Source: Prevotellaceae bacterium (GTDB lineage Bacteria; Bacteroidota; Bacteroidia; Bacteroidales; Paludibacteraceae). Taken from it: 40,419 bases of DNA. The notes under the pieces are model-generated. The model saw nothing but the letters and a program-made list of their open reading frames with translations. It ran no database searches and had not been told where the DNA came from. Below are positions 16,361-24,323 of the stretch, in pieces. Each line of letters opens with the position of its first letter. The first letter of the stretch is position 1. Made by a program: the position numbers and the translations under genes. The stretch spans positions 1 to 40,419 of the forward strand of contig JAISVA010000015.1 in NCBI GenBank assembly GCA_031271815.1, read 5' to 3'.

Positions 16361-17137
16361 TCAGTCTACCATGGGAATTTCTTCCTCCGGTATTTCCAAT
16401 CCTTCTTCCGACACGCAGCGAATGCTGAATCCGTAACCGCTACCGCTTGCAAATCTGCCGGCGCTGAGCGTATAGATAAACAGGCTGTATGCGGTAGAAC
16501 TGTCGTTTTGCGTGCTGCTCCAATAGTTTCCGCCTATGCCTACATCATTGAGCGAACCGTCGTTGACATTGCGATAGCCTGCGGCGGGAAGGAAAATCGA
16601 GTTGTTGGTGGTTTTGTCGGTAAAACGGGTTCCGCTTACGCCGTTCTCGGTGATCCAGATACGGTCAACTATATCGGTATCAAGCAACTTGTCAATCTCG
16701 TCGAAAGTGGGTATACGCCAGCCTTTCGGACTTGGGTCGTTATCTTTTTCCCAATTGAAGCCAATCGGGATAATGCTGTCCCAGCGGTCATCGTCGTTGG
16801 AATTTATCAACGGGTCAACTCCACACCAGCCCACATAGCGGTTCCATTGATAGAACATGCCCTGATCTTCGGGGTTAATGGCAAACTTGCCCGGTTCGTC
16901 CACATTGCTTTTTGCCCATATTACGCCGTTAATTATCACGCCGTTTTTGCTTGTGTCGGCTTTCGCGGTATCGGCTATTACCGTTTCGAGTTGAACGCTT
17001 ACCGCAACGGGCTGAACGTTTACTACTTCCGGTTGGGCTTTTGCCGTGTCGGTTTTTACACTTGTTGTTGCCTCCTGGGCAAATGCTGCTATCGTAAATG
17101 ATAAGACAGTCAGTAAATTAAATATTTTCTTCATCAT
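16361..17137 (-). CDS. Secreted Fib_succ_major paralogous-domain protein
   Basis: A 258-residue exported protein. The start MMKKIFNLLTVLSFTIAAFAQ is a signal peptide cleaved near residue 21; a Thr/Val/Lys-rich linker follows (TTSVKTDTAKAQPEVVNVQP). The domain from about residue 65 reads GVIWAKSNVDEPGKFA, GMFYQWNRYVGW, SPKGWRIPTFDEIDKLL, FLPAAGYRN, GNYWSSTQNDSSTAYSL and FSIRCVSEE, which is the Fibrobacter succinogenes major paralogous domain pattern. Function unknown. It lies between murE and mraY, where it does not belong in the usual dcw order, and the region just upstream carries a copy of the end of murE. A longer frame starting at 17167 is possible, but the signal peptide favours 17137 or 17134. 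Confidence 0.87.
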   Translation of the reverse strand: MMKKIFNLLTVLSFTIAAFAQEATTSVKTDTAKAQPEVVNVQPVAVSVQLETVIADTAKADTSKNGVIINGVIWAKSNVDEPGKFAINPEDQGMFYQWNRYVGWCGVDPLINSNDDDRWDSIIPIGFNWEKDNDPSPKGWRIPTFDEIDKLLDTDIVDRIWITENGVSGTRFTDKTTNNSIFLPAAGYRNVNDGSLNDVGIGGNYWSSTQNDSSTAYSLFIYTLSAGRFASGSGYGFSIRCVSEEGLEIPEEEIPMVD

Positions 17138-17170
17138 TGTATTAAATTTTGCCTGTAAAATTATCATTTA

Positions 17171-17278
17171 TCATCCAATTATCATACCTTTTATTGCTAT
17201 TTTGTCATCAAAATGGCGTTTTAGACCATTTATTTCCTGTTTTTCTCTTCTATCAACGGCAAAGCGGTTTTGCATTCC
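17171..17278 (-). pseudogene. Remnant resembling the 3' end of murE
   Basis: The segment 17201-17239 read on the minus strand encodes QEINGLKRHFDDK, against [13 protein letters not shown] at the end of intact murE (17319-17357). The two 39-nt stretches agree at 31 positions and several differences are silent. The frame around it stays open from near the intact murE stop to TGA 17173-17171, but only the 13-residue core is convincingly murE. It seems to be the tail of a second, diverged murE left when DNA was gained or lost here. Confidence 0.55.
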
Positions 17279-17279
17279 G

Positions 17280-18743
17280 TCAGTTTACTTTATCATTCAT
17301 CACTGATTTCAAAACTTCCTTATCATCAAAATGATGTTTCACCCCGTTTATTTCCTGATAATCCTCGTGCCCTTTACCGGCTACAAGAATTATATCGCCC
17401 GGTTGCGCCAGCATGCAACCTGTTTTAATAGCCTGGTAGCGGTCGGGAATGGCGATTACTTTTCGCTTTTGAATTACGTCCAATCCATCGAGCATATCGT
17501 TGATAATCGCTTGCGGATCTTCATTGCGCGGGTTGTCGGAGGTGAAAATTGCCTGGCAACTGCCGTTGACTGTTTCGCGCGCCATCAGCGGACGTTTGCC
17601 CTTGTCGCGATTGCCTCCGCAGCCTACTACCGTGATGAGTTTTCCGCTTCCTTCGCGAATTTCATTGATGGTATTGATAACGTTCTGCAGCGCATCGGGC
17701 GTGTGCGCGTAATCGACGATGGCTTTGTAGCCTGCCGGCGCGTGCAGCACTTCAAATCTTCCGGAAACACTATGCAATGCACTTAAATTGACTAATACTT
17801 CATCTTCGTCCTGACCAAGCAAAACAGCCGTTCCGAGTACTGCCAACAGGTTCGACGCATTGAACCGTCCGGTAAAAGGAACAACAATCTCTTTTCCATT
17901 CATTTCCAACAACATTCCGTCGAAATTATCTTCCAGAATCCGGACTTTAAAATCGGCGAGGCTGCGCGTGGAGTAGGTCAGTTTTTTTGCTTTGCTGTTT
18001 TGCAGCATTACCAGGCCGTTCTTATCGTCGGCGTTGGTCAAGGCAAATGCTTCGTTGGGTAAATCATCGAAAAAGCGTTTTTTTGCCTTCAAATAGTTGG
18101 CAAAGGTTTTGTGGTAATCCAGATGATCGCGGGTGAGGTTGGTAAATACGGCGCCTGCAAATTCCAAACCGGCAATACGCCGCTGCTCCACTGCGTGCGA
18201 ACTGACTTCCATGAATGCGTACTGGCAGCCGGCATTTACCATTTCGGCAAGCAGGGCGTTGAGCGAAATTGGGTCGGGCGTGGTATGTGTTGCCTGCATT
18301 TTCTGTTCGTTTATATAGTTGCAAACAGTTGATAATAAACCGGTTTTGTAACCTAAGCGCATAAATAACTGATACAGCAGGGTGGCAATGGTTGTTTTCC
18401 CGTTTGTTCCCGTGATTCCTGTTAATTTCAGGTTGGAAGAGGGATAATCGAACCACGCAGAGGCAACCTGTCCTAATGCTTCATTGGCGTTTTTTACTTT
18501 TATGTAGGTAACATCCGGATTTTTTTGCTCCGGCATTTTTTCGCAAATGATTGCTTTTGCGCCTTTATCTATTGCAGAGGGGATAAAATCGTGCCCGTCG
18601 CATTGCGTTCCGCAAGTGGCAATGAACAGGAATCCGGGTTCTGCTTTTCGCGAATCCGATGCTATTCCGCAAACTGGCGTATCCAACCTGCCGATATGCT
18701 CCTGTACGGGAATGGCATCTGTTATTTCTGCTATTGTCTTCAT
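17280..18743 (-). CDS. murE: UDP-MurNAc-tripeptide synthetase MurE
   Basis: A 487-residue Mur ligase adding the third stem residue. Present are the [14 protein letters not shown] substrate region (about 29-42), the ATP loop GTNGKTT (112-118), [21 protein letters not shown], the [10 protein letters not shown] motif, DYAHTPDAL and [12 protein letters not shown] is the motif that recognises meso-diaminopimelate, so the peptidoglycan is probably of the mDAP type. It starts 4 nt after the ftsI stop. Downstream, instead of mraY, come a partial copy of its own 3' end and a secreted-protein gene. Confidence 0.95.
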   Translation of the reverse strand: MKTIAEITDAIPVQEHIGRLDTPVCGIASDSRKAEPGFLFIATCGTQCDGHDFIPSAIDKGAKAIICEKMPEQKNPDVTYIKVKNANEALGQVASAWFDYPSSNLKLTGITGTNGKTTIATLLYQLFMRLGYKTGLLSTVCNYINEQKMQATHTTPDPISLNALLAEMVNAGCQYAFMEVSSHAVEQRRIAGLEFAGAVFTNLTRDHLDYHKTFANYLKAKKRFFDDLPNEAFALTNADDKNGLVMLQNSKAKKLTYSTRSLADFKVRILEDNFDGMLLEMNGKEIVVPFTGRFNASNLLAVLGTAVLLGQDEDEVLVNLSALHSVSGRFEVLHAPAGYKAIVDYAHTPDALQNVINTINEIREGSGKLITVVGCGGNRDKGKRPLMARETVNGSCQAIFTSDNPRNEDPQAIINDMLDGLDVIQKRKVIAIPDRYQAIKTGCMLAQPGDIILVAGKGHEDYQEINGVKHHFDDKEVLKSVMNDKVN

Positions 18744-18747
18744 ACGC

Positions 18748-20865
18748 TTACTGTAAATAAAGTTGGATAATATCGCCTTTTTTTATTGTCTTACCTGCTT
18801 CGAGCGACTGGGAAGTTACCCGTCCGTGTCCCGAAATCCGTACCTGCAATCCATTGTTTTCCAATAAATAAACCGCATCTCTCGCACCCATTCCAATTGT
18901 GTTCGGAACAATTTGCGCATATATTTTCTGTGCGCGCATTCCTACGGCATCTTTTTTTGCTTCTGAAAAAATCCATTCATCCTGTTCCGAACCGCCGTAT
19001 GTGTGCGGGATATCCAGTTTACTCAGCACAAGCTGCAATTCTTTTCGTTTGCCGTCTTTTGTGACGGGTATCTGTATGTCGATGACATCGCAGGCATCTT
19101 GCGGCTCGACTTGCAGCAGCGGACTCTGGGCGTAAACCCGTTCGGCTAAGTTTTTGAATACCGCCCCGCTGATGTCACCTGCCGAAACCGGCACTCCCTG
19201 TCGTAGCCCCCACACCACGACGATACAACTGTATTTCGGATTATCGGCAGGGAAAAAACCGCAAAAGGTGAGCTGGTGTGATTTTTTTGCTCCTCTTTTT
19301 CCGTAATCGACTTGTGCCGTACCGGTTTTGCCTGCAATCGTAAAAATGTCGGAATGAGCTTTTTGCGCTGTTCCCTTTTCTACTACATCCACTAACATTT
19401 GGTGCACTTTTCCCAGTGTTTTCTGACTGCAAATGGCCGGATTGATTGTTTCTGTTGAAAATTGCTCTATTTCTTCCCCGTTCCGGCAAATTGACTTGAC
19501 AAAGAACGGTTTAATCATTTTTCCGTTATTGGCAATTGCGTTATAGAATGTTAAAATATAGATAGGCGGTATTTGCGTTTCGTAGCCGATGGACATCCAG
19601 GGGAGGGAAATGCCCGACCATTCTGCCGACGCATCTTTCGGACTTTTGATGTATGGCTTTCCGTAGCCCGGGATTTCCAGATCAATCGGCTGGTTCAATC
19701 CCATTTGGTAGATGAGTTCGACAAAACGTTCGCGTTTGTTGTCGTATTTTTCGTAAATCATTTTGGAGATTCCGATGTTGGATGAATACCAGATTGCCTG
19801 GGCGACCGATATTTTGCCGTATCCGTCTTTGTTCCAGTTGTGGTCTCTCATCTCGCGTCCTTTGATTTTCCAGATCCCTTTTTCGGTATCTACTTTGTAG
19901 GAAGTGTCGATTACGCCGTCTTCCAAGGCGGCGATGACGGAGGCTACCTTGAAGGTGGATCCGGGTTCGGTCTGACTGTTGACGGCAAAATTTTCCGCCT
20001 CGCCGTACCGGTTTTCGCCCATCCGTTTCAGGTTGCTGATTGCCTTGATTTCGCCGGTTCCGACTTCCATTACTACAGCGCAGCCTCTTTCTGCTCCTAC
20101 CCGCACAAGCTCGTTGAACAGCGCGCTTTCGGTAATGTCCTGTATGTTTACGTCGATGGTTGTTTTAATGTCTAATCCGTCTACCGGATCAATTTGATTG
20201 ACTGTGCGGAATCTTCCGGCGATTTTCTGCCGCGAGGAGATTCCGGGTTTACCTTTCAGCAATGTGTCGTATTTCATTTCCAGCCCGCTGCTTCCGCCTT
20301 TGTCGATTTCGCCGTATAATCCACCGACTGTGCGGGATGCCAGCGAGCCGAAAGGTTTCTTGCGGCTTACCTGTTCATAAACGGACAATCCGCTTTTATT
20401 GGCTCCTTTTTTGAAATAAGGGTGTGATTTTACTTCTTTCAAATCGGTATAAGAAATGTTTTGGGCGTCTAACAGGAAGTGGCGGCTTCCTTTTTGGTAT
20501 CCCTGCAGGATGCGTTTCCTGATTTCCTCCCTGCTTTTTCCTTTGTAAATAACGGCAAGCATTGCCGAGACGCTTTCGATGTGCGCGTCGAGTGTATCTT
20601 TCCTGAATCCGTCTGCGCGGAAATCCATATAAAGCTTGTAAGAGGGAATGGAACTTGCCAGCAGTTCGCCGTTGCTTGCCAGAATATTTCCCCGGTTGGG
20701 TTTTACAATCAGGCTGTCTATCTTGGATTTAGCTCCCTGACTGCGCCAAAAATCCCCTTCCGTGAAAATAGTCTTCCCAGCGAAAATCAGTATGGGAATC
20801 ATTATCAGGACGGCTGCAGCGTAGATAAAGCCAAAACGTATTATGATCTCTTTTTTTACAGTCAT
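18748..20865 (-). CDS. ftsI: Septal transpeptidase FtsI (PBP3) with C-terminal PASTA region
   Basis: A 705-residue class B penicillin-binding protein. One membrane helix (about 8-30) anchors it; the dimerisation domain begins at [14 protein letters not shown]. The transpeptidase motifs are STFK (serine 303), SSN (360-362) and KTGT (512-515). The last 60 residues ([24 protein letters not shown] ... [15 protein letters not shown]) form a PASTA domain, common in Bacteroidota FtsI. It crosslinks septal peptidoglycan with FtsW. The start overlaps the ftsL-like stop by one base (TAATG). Confidence 0.95.
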   Translation of the reverse strand: MTVKKEIIIRFGFIYAAAVLIMIPILIFAGKTIFTEGDFWRSQGAKSKIDSLIVKPNRGNILASNGELLASSIPSYKLYMDFRADGFRKDTLDAHIESVSAMLAVIYKGKSREEIRKRILQGYQKGSRHFLLDAQNISYTDLKEVKSHPYFKKGANKSGLSVYEQVSRKKPFGSLASRTVGGLYGEIDKGGSSGLEMKYDTLLKGKPGISSRQKIAGRFRTVNQIDPVDGLDIKTTIDVNIQDITESALFNELVRVGAERGCAVVMEVGTGEIKAISNLKRMGENRYGEAENFAVNSQTEPGSTFKVASVIAALEDGVIDTSYKVDTEKGIWKIKGREMRDHNWNKDGYGKISVAQAIWYSSNIGISKMIYEKYDNKRERFVELIYQMGLNQPIDLEIPGYGKPYIKSPKDASAEWSGISLPWMSIGYETQIPPIYILTFYNAIANNGKMIKPFFVKSICRNGEEIEQFSTETINPAICSQKTLGKVHQMLVDVVEKGTAQKAHSDIFTIAGKTGTAQVDYGKRGAKKSHQLTFCGFFPADNPKYSCIVVVWGLRQGVPVSAGDISGAVFKNLAERVYAQSPLLQVEPQDACDVIDIQIPVTKDGKRKELQLVLSKLDIPHTYGGSEQDEWIFSEAKKDAVGMRAQKIYAQIVPNTIGMGARDAVYLLENNGLQVRISGHGRVTSQSLEAGKTIKKGDIIQLYLQ

Positions 20866-21233
20866 TATTCCGATTTTATGCGGTATGGCGGAGTGGTACT
20901 CTCCGTCAGGTTTATATTCTTGTAATCAATCAGTTTATGCACTTGCGATTGTTTTCCCATTTCCATCAATTCGGACGAGCGCGTTAATGCTTCAAATTTC
21001 ACATCAATCAATTTTTTTTGCAACCGGTCTATTTCGGCAATTTTCTGTTCGCAGCTGTAACGGTTGCCGATATAACCAAACGTAAGGAAGACGAGCAGCA
21101 AGACCAATTTCCACTGGTTGGTCAAATTTTCCTTGGTCAGTATGTTTCCCGCAAACACGTCTTTGACGGAGCTCCCCGTCATATCGGTAAACTCTTTTAC
21201 GTTGGTGAATGGCTTGTTGAAAAATTTGAACAT
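20865..21233 (-). CDS. FtsL-like single-pass division protein
   Basis: A 122-residue protein with one membrane helix at about residues 44-59 (LVLLLVFLTFGYIGN) followed by a helical segment (EQKIAEIDRLQKKLIDVKFEALTRSSELMEMGKQSQVHKLI) able to form a coiled coil, with a short cytoplasmic N-terminus. Sequence conservation in FtsL is low; the call rests on topology and its place between rsmH and ftsI. It matches the FtsL-like proteins found there in Bacteroidota, which would bridge FtsQ/FtsB-type partners and FtsI. It is 11 nt after rsmH and overlaps ftsI by one base. Confidence 0.85.
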   Translation of the reverse strand: MFKFFNKPFTNVKEFTDMTGSSVKDVFAGNILTKENLTNQWKLVLLLVFLTFGYIGNRYSCEQKIAEIDRLQKKLIDVKFEALTRSSELMEMGKQSQVHKLIDYKNINLTESTTPPYRIKSE

Positions 21234-21244
21234 ACTTCTTATAT

Positions 21245-22252
21245 TTAAATTGCATGGAAGGACGAAAGCGCGAATGGAGATACAACGAAACTATTTCGTG
21301 TTTTCGCTCTTTCGCTCTTTCGCTCTTTCGCTTCTTCGTTTTTATAATGCATTAATTCCGCAATCCTCAGCTTTGCGCTTCGCGACCTCGGATTGGCAGC
21401 AATCTCTTCTTCGTCCGGGATGATTACCTTGTTGTTGACTAACCGGAACGGCGTTTTTTTGTTTCCGAAAAAATCCTGCTCTACTTTTCCTTCAAAATTT
21501 CCCGATTTGAGGAAGTTTTTGACTAAACGGTCTTCCAGCGAATGGTAGGTGAGGATAACTATGCGTCCCTCCGGTTTCAACACCGATTGCGATTGTGTAA
21601 GAAAACGGCGCAAAGCCTCCATTTCATCGTTTATTTCGATTCGGATTGCCTGGAATACTTGCGCCATCTCTTTTTTCTGCCTGTCTTTTTTGAAGAGCGG
21701 CTCCAATATTTCGAGCAGTGTTGCCGTTGTTTTTATCTTCATGCTTTCGCGCGCTTTGACAATCGTAGCGGCAATTTTCCTTGCATTTGCCAATTCGCCG
21801 TAGTAGAAAAAAACCTCTGCGAGCTGCTGTTCGGAATATTTTTCAAGAATGTCCGAGGCTTTGACTGCTGCCTTTTGGTTCATTCGCATGTCCAGTTCGC
21901 CGTCAAAACGAAACGAAAAGCCTCGTTGCGAATCGTCGAAATGGTGGAATGAAACGCCTAAATCCGCCAGGATTCCATCTACTTTTTCGATTCCGTGGTA
22001 TTTCAGGAAATTGGTCAGGTGCTTAAAGTTACCTCTGACAAAAGTAAACCTCTGGTCGTTGGGGATGTTCCGGATCGCATCCTCGTCCTGGTCGAAACCG
22101 ATTAATTTGCCGTTTTTTCCCAGGTGTTTCAAAATCTCCCGCGAATGTCCAGCTCCGCCGAGCGTTACATCAACATATATCCCATCCGGTTTGATTTCCA
22201 AGCCGTCAATACATTGCCGAAGGAGTGCCGGTATGTGATATACTGTTTCCAT
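21245..22252 (-). CDS. rsmH: 16S rRNA (cytosine-1402-N4) methyltransferase RsmH (MraW)
   Basis: A 335-residue SAM-dependent methyltransferase. The SAM site VDVTLGGAGHSREIL, GILADLGVSFHHFDDSQRGFSFR, LDMRMNQ, ALRRFL and the final YHSLEDRLVKNF and RSRSAKLRIAEL segments are standard. The family normally ends soon after SAKLR-x-AE; here about 33 more residues follow (KERKSERAKTRNSFVVSPFA), encoded over four 8-bp tandem repeats (21302-21333). That tail looks like repeat DNA read through rather than a conserved part of the enzyme. It is second in the dcw run, after mraZ. Confidence 0.95.
   Translation of the reverse strand: METVYHIPALLRQCIDGLEIKPDGIYVDVTLGGAGHSREILKHLGKNGKLIGFDQDEDAIRNIPNDQRFTFVRGNFKHLTNFLKYHGIEKVDGILADLGVSFHHFDDSQRGFSFRFDGELDMRMNQKAAVKASDILEKYSEQQLAEVFFYYGELANARKIAATIVKARESMKIKTTATLLEILEPLFKKDRQKKEMAQVFQAIRIEINDEMEALRRFLTQSQSVLKPEGRIVILTYHSLEDRLVKNFLKSGNFEGKVEQDFFGNKKTPFRLVNNKVIIPDEEEIAANPRSRSAKLRIAELMHYKNEEAKERKSERAKTRNSFVVSPFALSSFHAI
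21302..21333. repeat. 8-bp tandem repeat (4 copies) in the rsmH 3' end
   Basis: TTTCGCTC occurs three times in a row (21302, 21310, 21318), followed by TTTCGCTT (21326). The unit is not a multiple of three, so loss or gain of a copy would change the C-terminal reading frame of RsmH. Confidence 0.9.
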
Positions 22253-22294
22253 ACAATTCGTAATTCTAATATTATATAATAATCAAACAGCTCG

Positions 22295-22339
22295 AAGGCA
22301 CGAAATCAGACACAAAACTATTTCGCGCTTTCATGCCTT
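22295..22339. repeat. Inverted-repeat element between mraZ and rsmH
   Basis: AAGGCACGAAA (22295-22305) pairs with TTTCATGCCTT (22329-22339) with one mismatch. The middle (aaaactatttcgcgctttc) resembles the DNA at the very end of rsmH (aaactatttcgtgttttcgc, from 21288), so related short repeats flank rsmH on both sides. Confidence 0.55.
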
Positions 22340-22349
22340 TGTCCTGTTT

Positions 22350-22805
22350 TTAAGTATGATTACCCATTTTTTCCTGCATTGCTTTATCGAAATCAACATC
22401 TTCGTATAATGATTTCTCAAAATTATCCTTGTTCCATATCTCAAAATAGTAACCCACACCAACGAAAAGGGCTTCGGCTTCTACTTCAATTTTCTCTAAC
22501 TGTTTTTTCTGAATCAGCACTCTGCCGCTTGAATCCAATTCGACAAGCTCTACGCGAGAGGTAAACTGGCGGTAAAGGTTCAAATCGGTCTTATCCCATA
22601 AATTCAGCTTCGATTTAAATTCGTCGTCCAACTTTTTCCAAACCGACTCGGGATAAAGCTTCACACATTTGTTTACCGCATCCGTTTCCAAATACAATGA
22701 AGCCGTTTCCTCCCATTTCTCAAGGGATTTGCGGTAAAGGGCAGGAACGAACAATCGCCCTTTGTTATCCGCCTTTGCTTCTATGTTACTTAAAAATTGA
22801 TGCAT
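22350..22805 (-). CDS. mraZ: MraZ, transcriptional regulator of the dcw cluster
   Basis: A 151-residue protein with two SpoVT/AbrB-like halves: residues 1-60 (FLSNIEAKADNKGRLFVPALYRK) and 75-130 (SRVELVELDSSGRVLIQKKQLEKI, the D-x-x-G-R-V/L-x-I/V-P/Q loop). MraZ forms a ring that binds direct TGGG-type repeats upstream of its own gene in other bacteria. Such repeats (22857-22871) lie just upstream here, over the predicted -33 region. First gene of the dcw run. Confidence 0.94.
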   Translation of the reverse strand: MHQFLSNIEAKADNKGRLFVPALYRKSLEKWEETASLYLETDAVNKCVKLYPESVWKKLDDEFKSKLNLWDKTDLNLYRQFTSRVELVELDSSGRVLIQKKQLEKIEVEAEALFVGVGYYFEIWNKDNFEKSLYEDVDFDKAMQEKMGNHT

Positions 22806-22832
22806 CTGTTTTTTTAGTTAGATTGACAATGT

Positions 22833-22840
22833 CAAAATTA
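22833..22840 (-). promoter_or_regulatory. Predicted -7 box of the mraZ promoter
   Basis: TAATTTTG on the minus strand matches TAnnTTTG, ending 28 nt before the mraZ ATG. It predicts a short leader of about 20 nt and is the only strong candidate for the whole dcw run. Confidence 0.5.
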
Positions 22841-22856
22841 CGAAATTTTATTCATC

Positions 22857-22871
22857 CCCCACTATTCCCCA
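22857..22871 (-). promoter_or_regulatory. Predicted MraZ operator: two TGGGG repeats 5 nt apart
   Basis: On the minus strand TGGGG occurs at 22871-22867 and again at 22861-22857, with AATAG between. TGGGN repeats spaced by five bases are the known MraZ site in Escherichia coli and some other bacteria. They sit 16-31 nt upstream of the -7 box, where they would cover the -33 contact. Confidence 0.68.
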
Positions 22872-23318
22872 CCGCTATTTTTTCTAACGGCGTATCAACG
22901 AATTATCAACAGGTTATTGACAATTTATGTTCATAAATCAAGCGGTTAATTTATTTTTAAATGTTTGATTTTGTTTGTTTTAGTTTTTATCCGGCAGAAA
23001 CAGGAGTAAAGTGGGGGAAAATCAGAGGATATGAAGCAGATTTCCCTTTCGGTTATTAACTAACCAGAATCCGGGATAAGGATTTTCTTAAGGACGGTTT
23101 AGATTTAATTGTGATGCGGTTTAAGAAGTAAGGGAATAAAAGTTTATAAGAGATTGTTCCGGAAAATCTTCATCCGCGAATTATACAAATCAACACGAAA
23201 TTAATGCATTAATAATCTGTAATTTATATTTTATATCGAAGTTACGTTAATTCGTATGATTCGCGGACTCTTTAAACTGTTTCCTTTTTAGCCGGAAAGG
23301 ATATGCTACGGTTATTAA
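22872..23318. other. 447-nt non-coding stretch upstream of mraZ
   Basis: No gene is supported. It holds two DnaA-box-like 9-mers (TTATCAACA at 22903 and TTATTGACA at 22914) and an inverted-repeat element (23173-23267). The remainder is AT-rich with no feature I recognise. It separates mraZ from the 3' end of the PorP-like gene, both on the minus strand. Confidence 0.6.
23173..23267. repeat. 95-bp inverted-repeat element
   Basis: TCCGCGAATTATACAAAT (23173-23190) and the inverse of ATTCGTATGATTCGCGGA (23250-23267) match at 16 of 18 positions, around a 59-nt AT-rich centre. It looks like a small mobile or dispersed element, or a long hairpin at the end of the PorP-like transcript. Confidence 0.6.
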
Positions 23319-24215
23319 TTATTTCTTACCGAAGCGAACGGATAACAGTATTTCGTGCGTGTTGGACGGCAAGTGGTTGCGGCTGCCGGGGTTCAGGTCA
23401 TAGGAATAGCCGAAACGGTATTTATCCCATTCGAGACCAAGCGTAAAGACCATCATGGAGGGATTGGCAGCACGGTACAAATCCGGTCGCCAGGTAACGC
23501 CGCCCCAAATCAGCCGGTTGTAAAATCCCATTGCGCTCAGTTCCATTACGTTGGTTTTGTTCCGGTGCATGTAAACCAATGCCGGAGCAATATCCCAGCG
23601 GCCTGACAACGGGAAGAATCCCCGGGCATAAGCATAATAGTGTCTTCCCGACTCGAATGTCGTTGAGGTATTGTTGGTAATGTGTGTAGAAGAGAGACCG
23701 AACAGCCAGTGAAGGGAAGTTAATTCAAATCCGAGGTCAAAATCCGGCGTGATTTTTGTCTCTTTTTCCTGCGGGAAAGTGTTTTTTCCAAATTCATCCT
23801 CATCTCTCAGCTCATTGGCAAACGGGTCGAAATAGCCGAAGTTGGCCCCTGCCGAAATCCCCATCGAGAGGATGTAATTCTCGTTGAGGTCGATGTGATA
23901 GGCATACACTGCTTTTGCATTCGTTGTGCTGTGTCCGGCGCCGATTTTATCGTAAGAGAGGGAAAGTCCCACGCCCGACTTCAATTTCTCGAAATAGGTT
24001 GTTCCATTCAACAGGAAAGTGCGGGGAGCATTGTCAACTCCAATCCATTGCATTCTGCCCAGGAGGAAAAGGTCAATGTCTTCGCTGTTTCCCGTACCGG
24101 CAGGGTTCTTAGCGATGCGGGAAAAGAATTGCTGCGAAAGCAATAAATCCTGCTGGGCAACATTCGTCAGGCAGTATGCCAGAGCGAAAAATAATATGAT
24201 GAGTTTCTTTTTCAT
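23319..24215 (-). CDS. PorP/SprF-family type IX secretion partner
   Basis: A 298-residue outer-membrane barrel protein with signal peptide MKKKLIILFFALAYCLTNVAQ. The start QQDLLLSQQFFSRIAKNPAGTG, GLSLSYDKIGAGHSTTNAKAVYAYH, SMGISAGANFG and the C-terminal strand HEILLSVRFGKK ending in a basic residue are typical of PorP/SprF proteins. In gliding Bacteroidota SprF is needed to display the adhesin SprB. It is the last gene of a probable operon with an OmpA-like protein and a 1546-residue T9SS cargo. The start at 24215 gives a clean signal peptide; an upstream ATG at 24242 does not. Confidence 0.9.
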   Translation of the reverse strand: MKKKLIILFFALAYCLTNVAQQDLLLSQQFFSRIAKNPAGTGNSEDIDLFLLGRMQWIGVDNAPRTFLLNGTTYFEKLKSGVGLSLSYDKIGAGHSTTNAKAVYAYHIDLNENYILSMGISAGANFGYFDPFANELRDEDEFGKNTFPQEKETKITPDFDLGFELTSLHWLFGLSSTHITNNTSTTFESGRHYYAYARGFFPLSGRWDIAPALVYMHRNKTNVMELSAMGFYNRLIWGGVTWRPDLYRAANPSMMVFTLGLEWDKYRFGYSYDLNPGSRNHLPSNTHEILLSVRFGKK

Positions 24216-24236
24216 TTTTGCTTTATTTAATTTATG

Positions 24237-24315
24237 GTTCAAAAATTTAAAAGTTCAAGGGTTCAAGGAGTTCAAAGTTCAGACTGATAAACCTTGAATT
24301 TTTGAACTATTGAAC
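24237..24315. repeat. Inverted repeat in the gap between ompA-like and porP-like genes
   Basis: GTTCAA-rich DNA at 24237-24260 is roughly the inverse of 24292-24315 (CCTTGAATTTTTGAAC...). Several GTTCAA units also occur directly repeated inside. It can fold into a long imperfect hairpin in the mRNA between the two genes. Confidence 0.5.
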
Positions 24316-24323
24316 ATTAAATC

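Noticed and set aside
20479-20925. A 148-codon plus-strand frame opposite ftsI
   Set aside because: It lies fully opposite conserved coding sequence and shows no family features.
23012-23017. A further TGGGGG as a third MraZ box
   Set aside because: It is on the other strand and about 140 nt from the pair, without 5-nt spaced partners.
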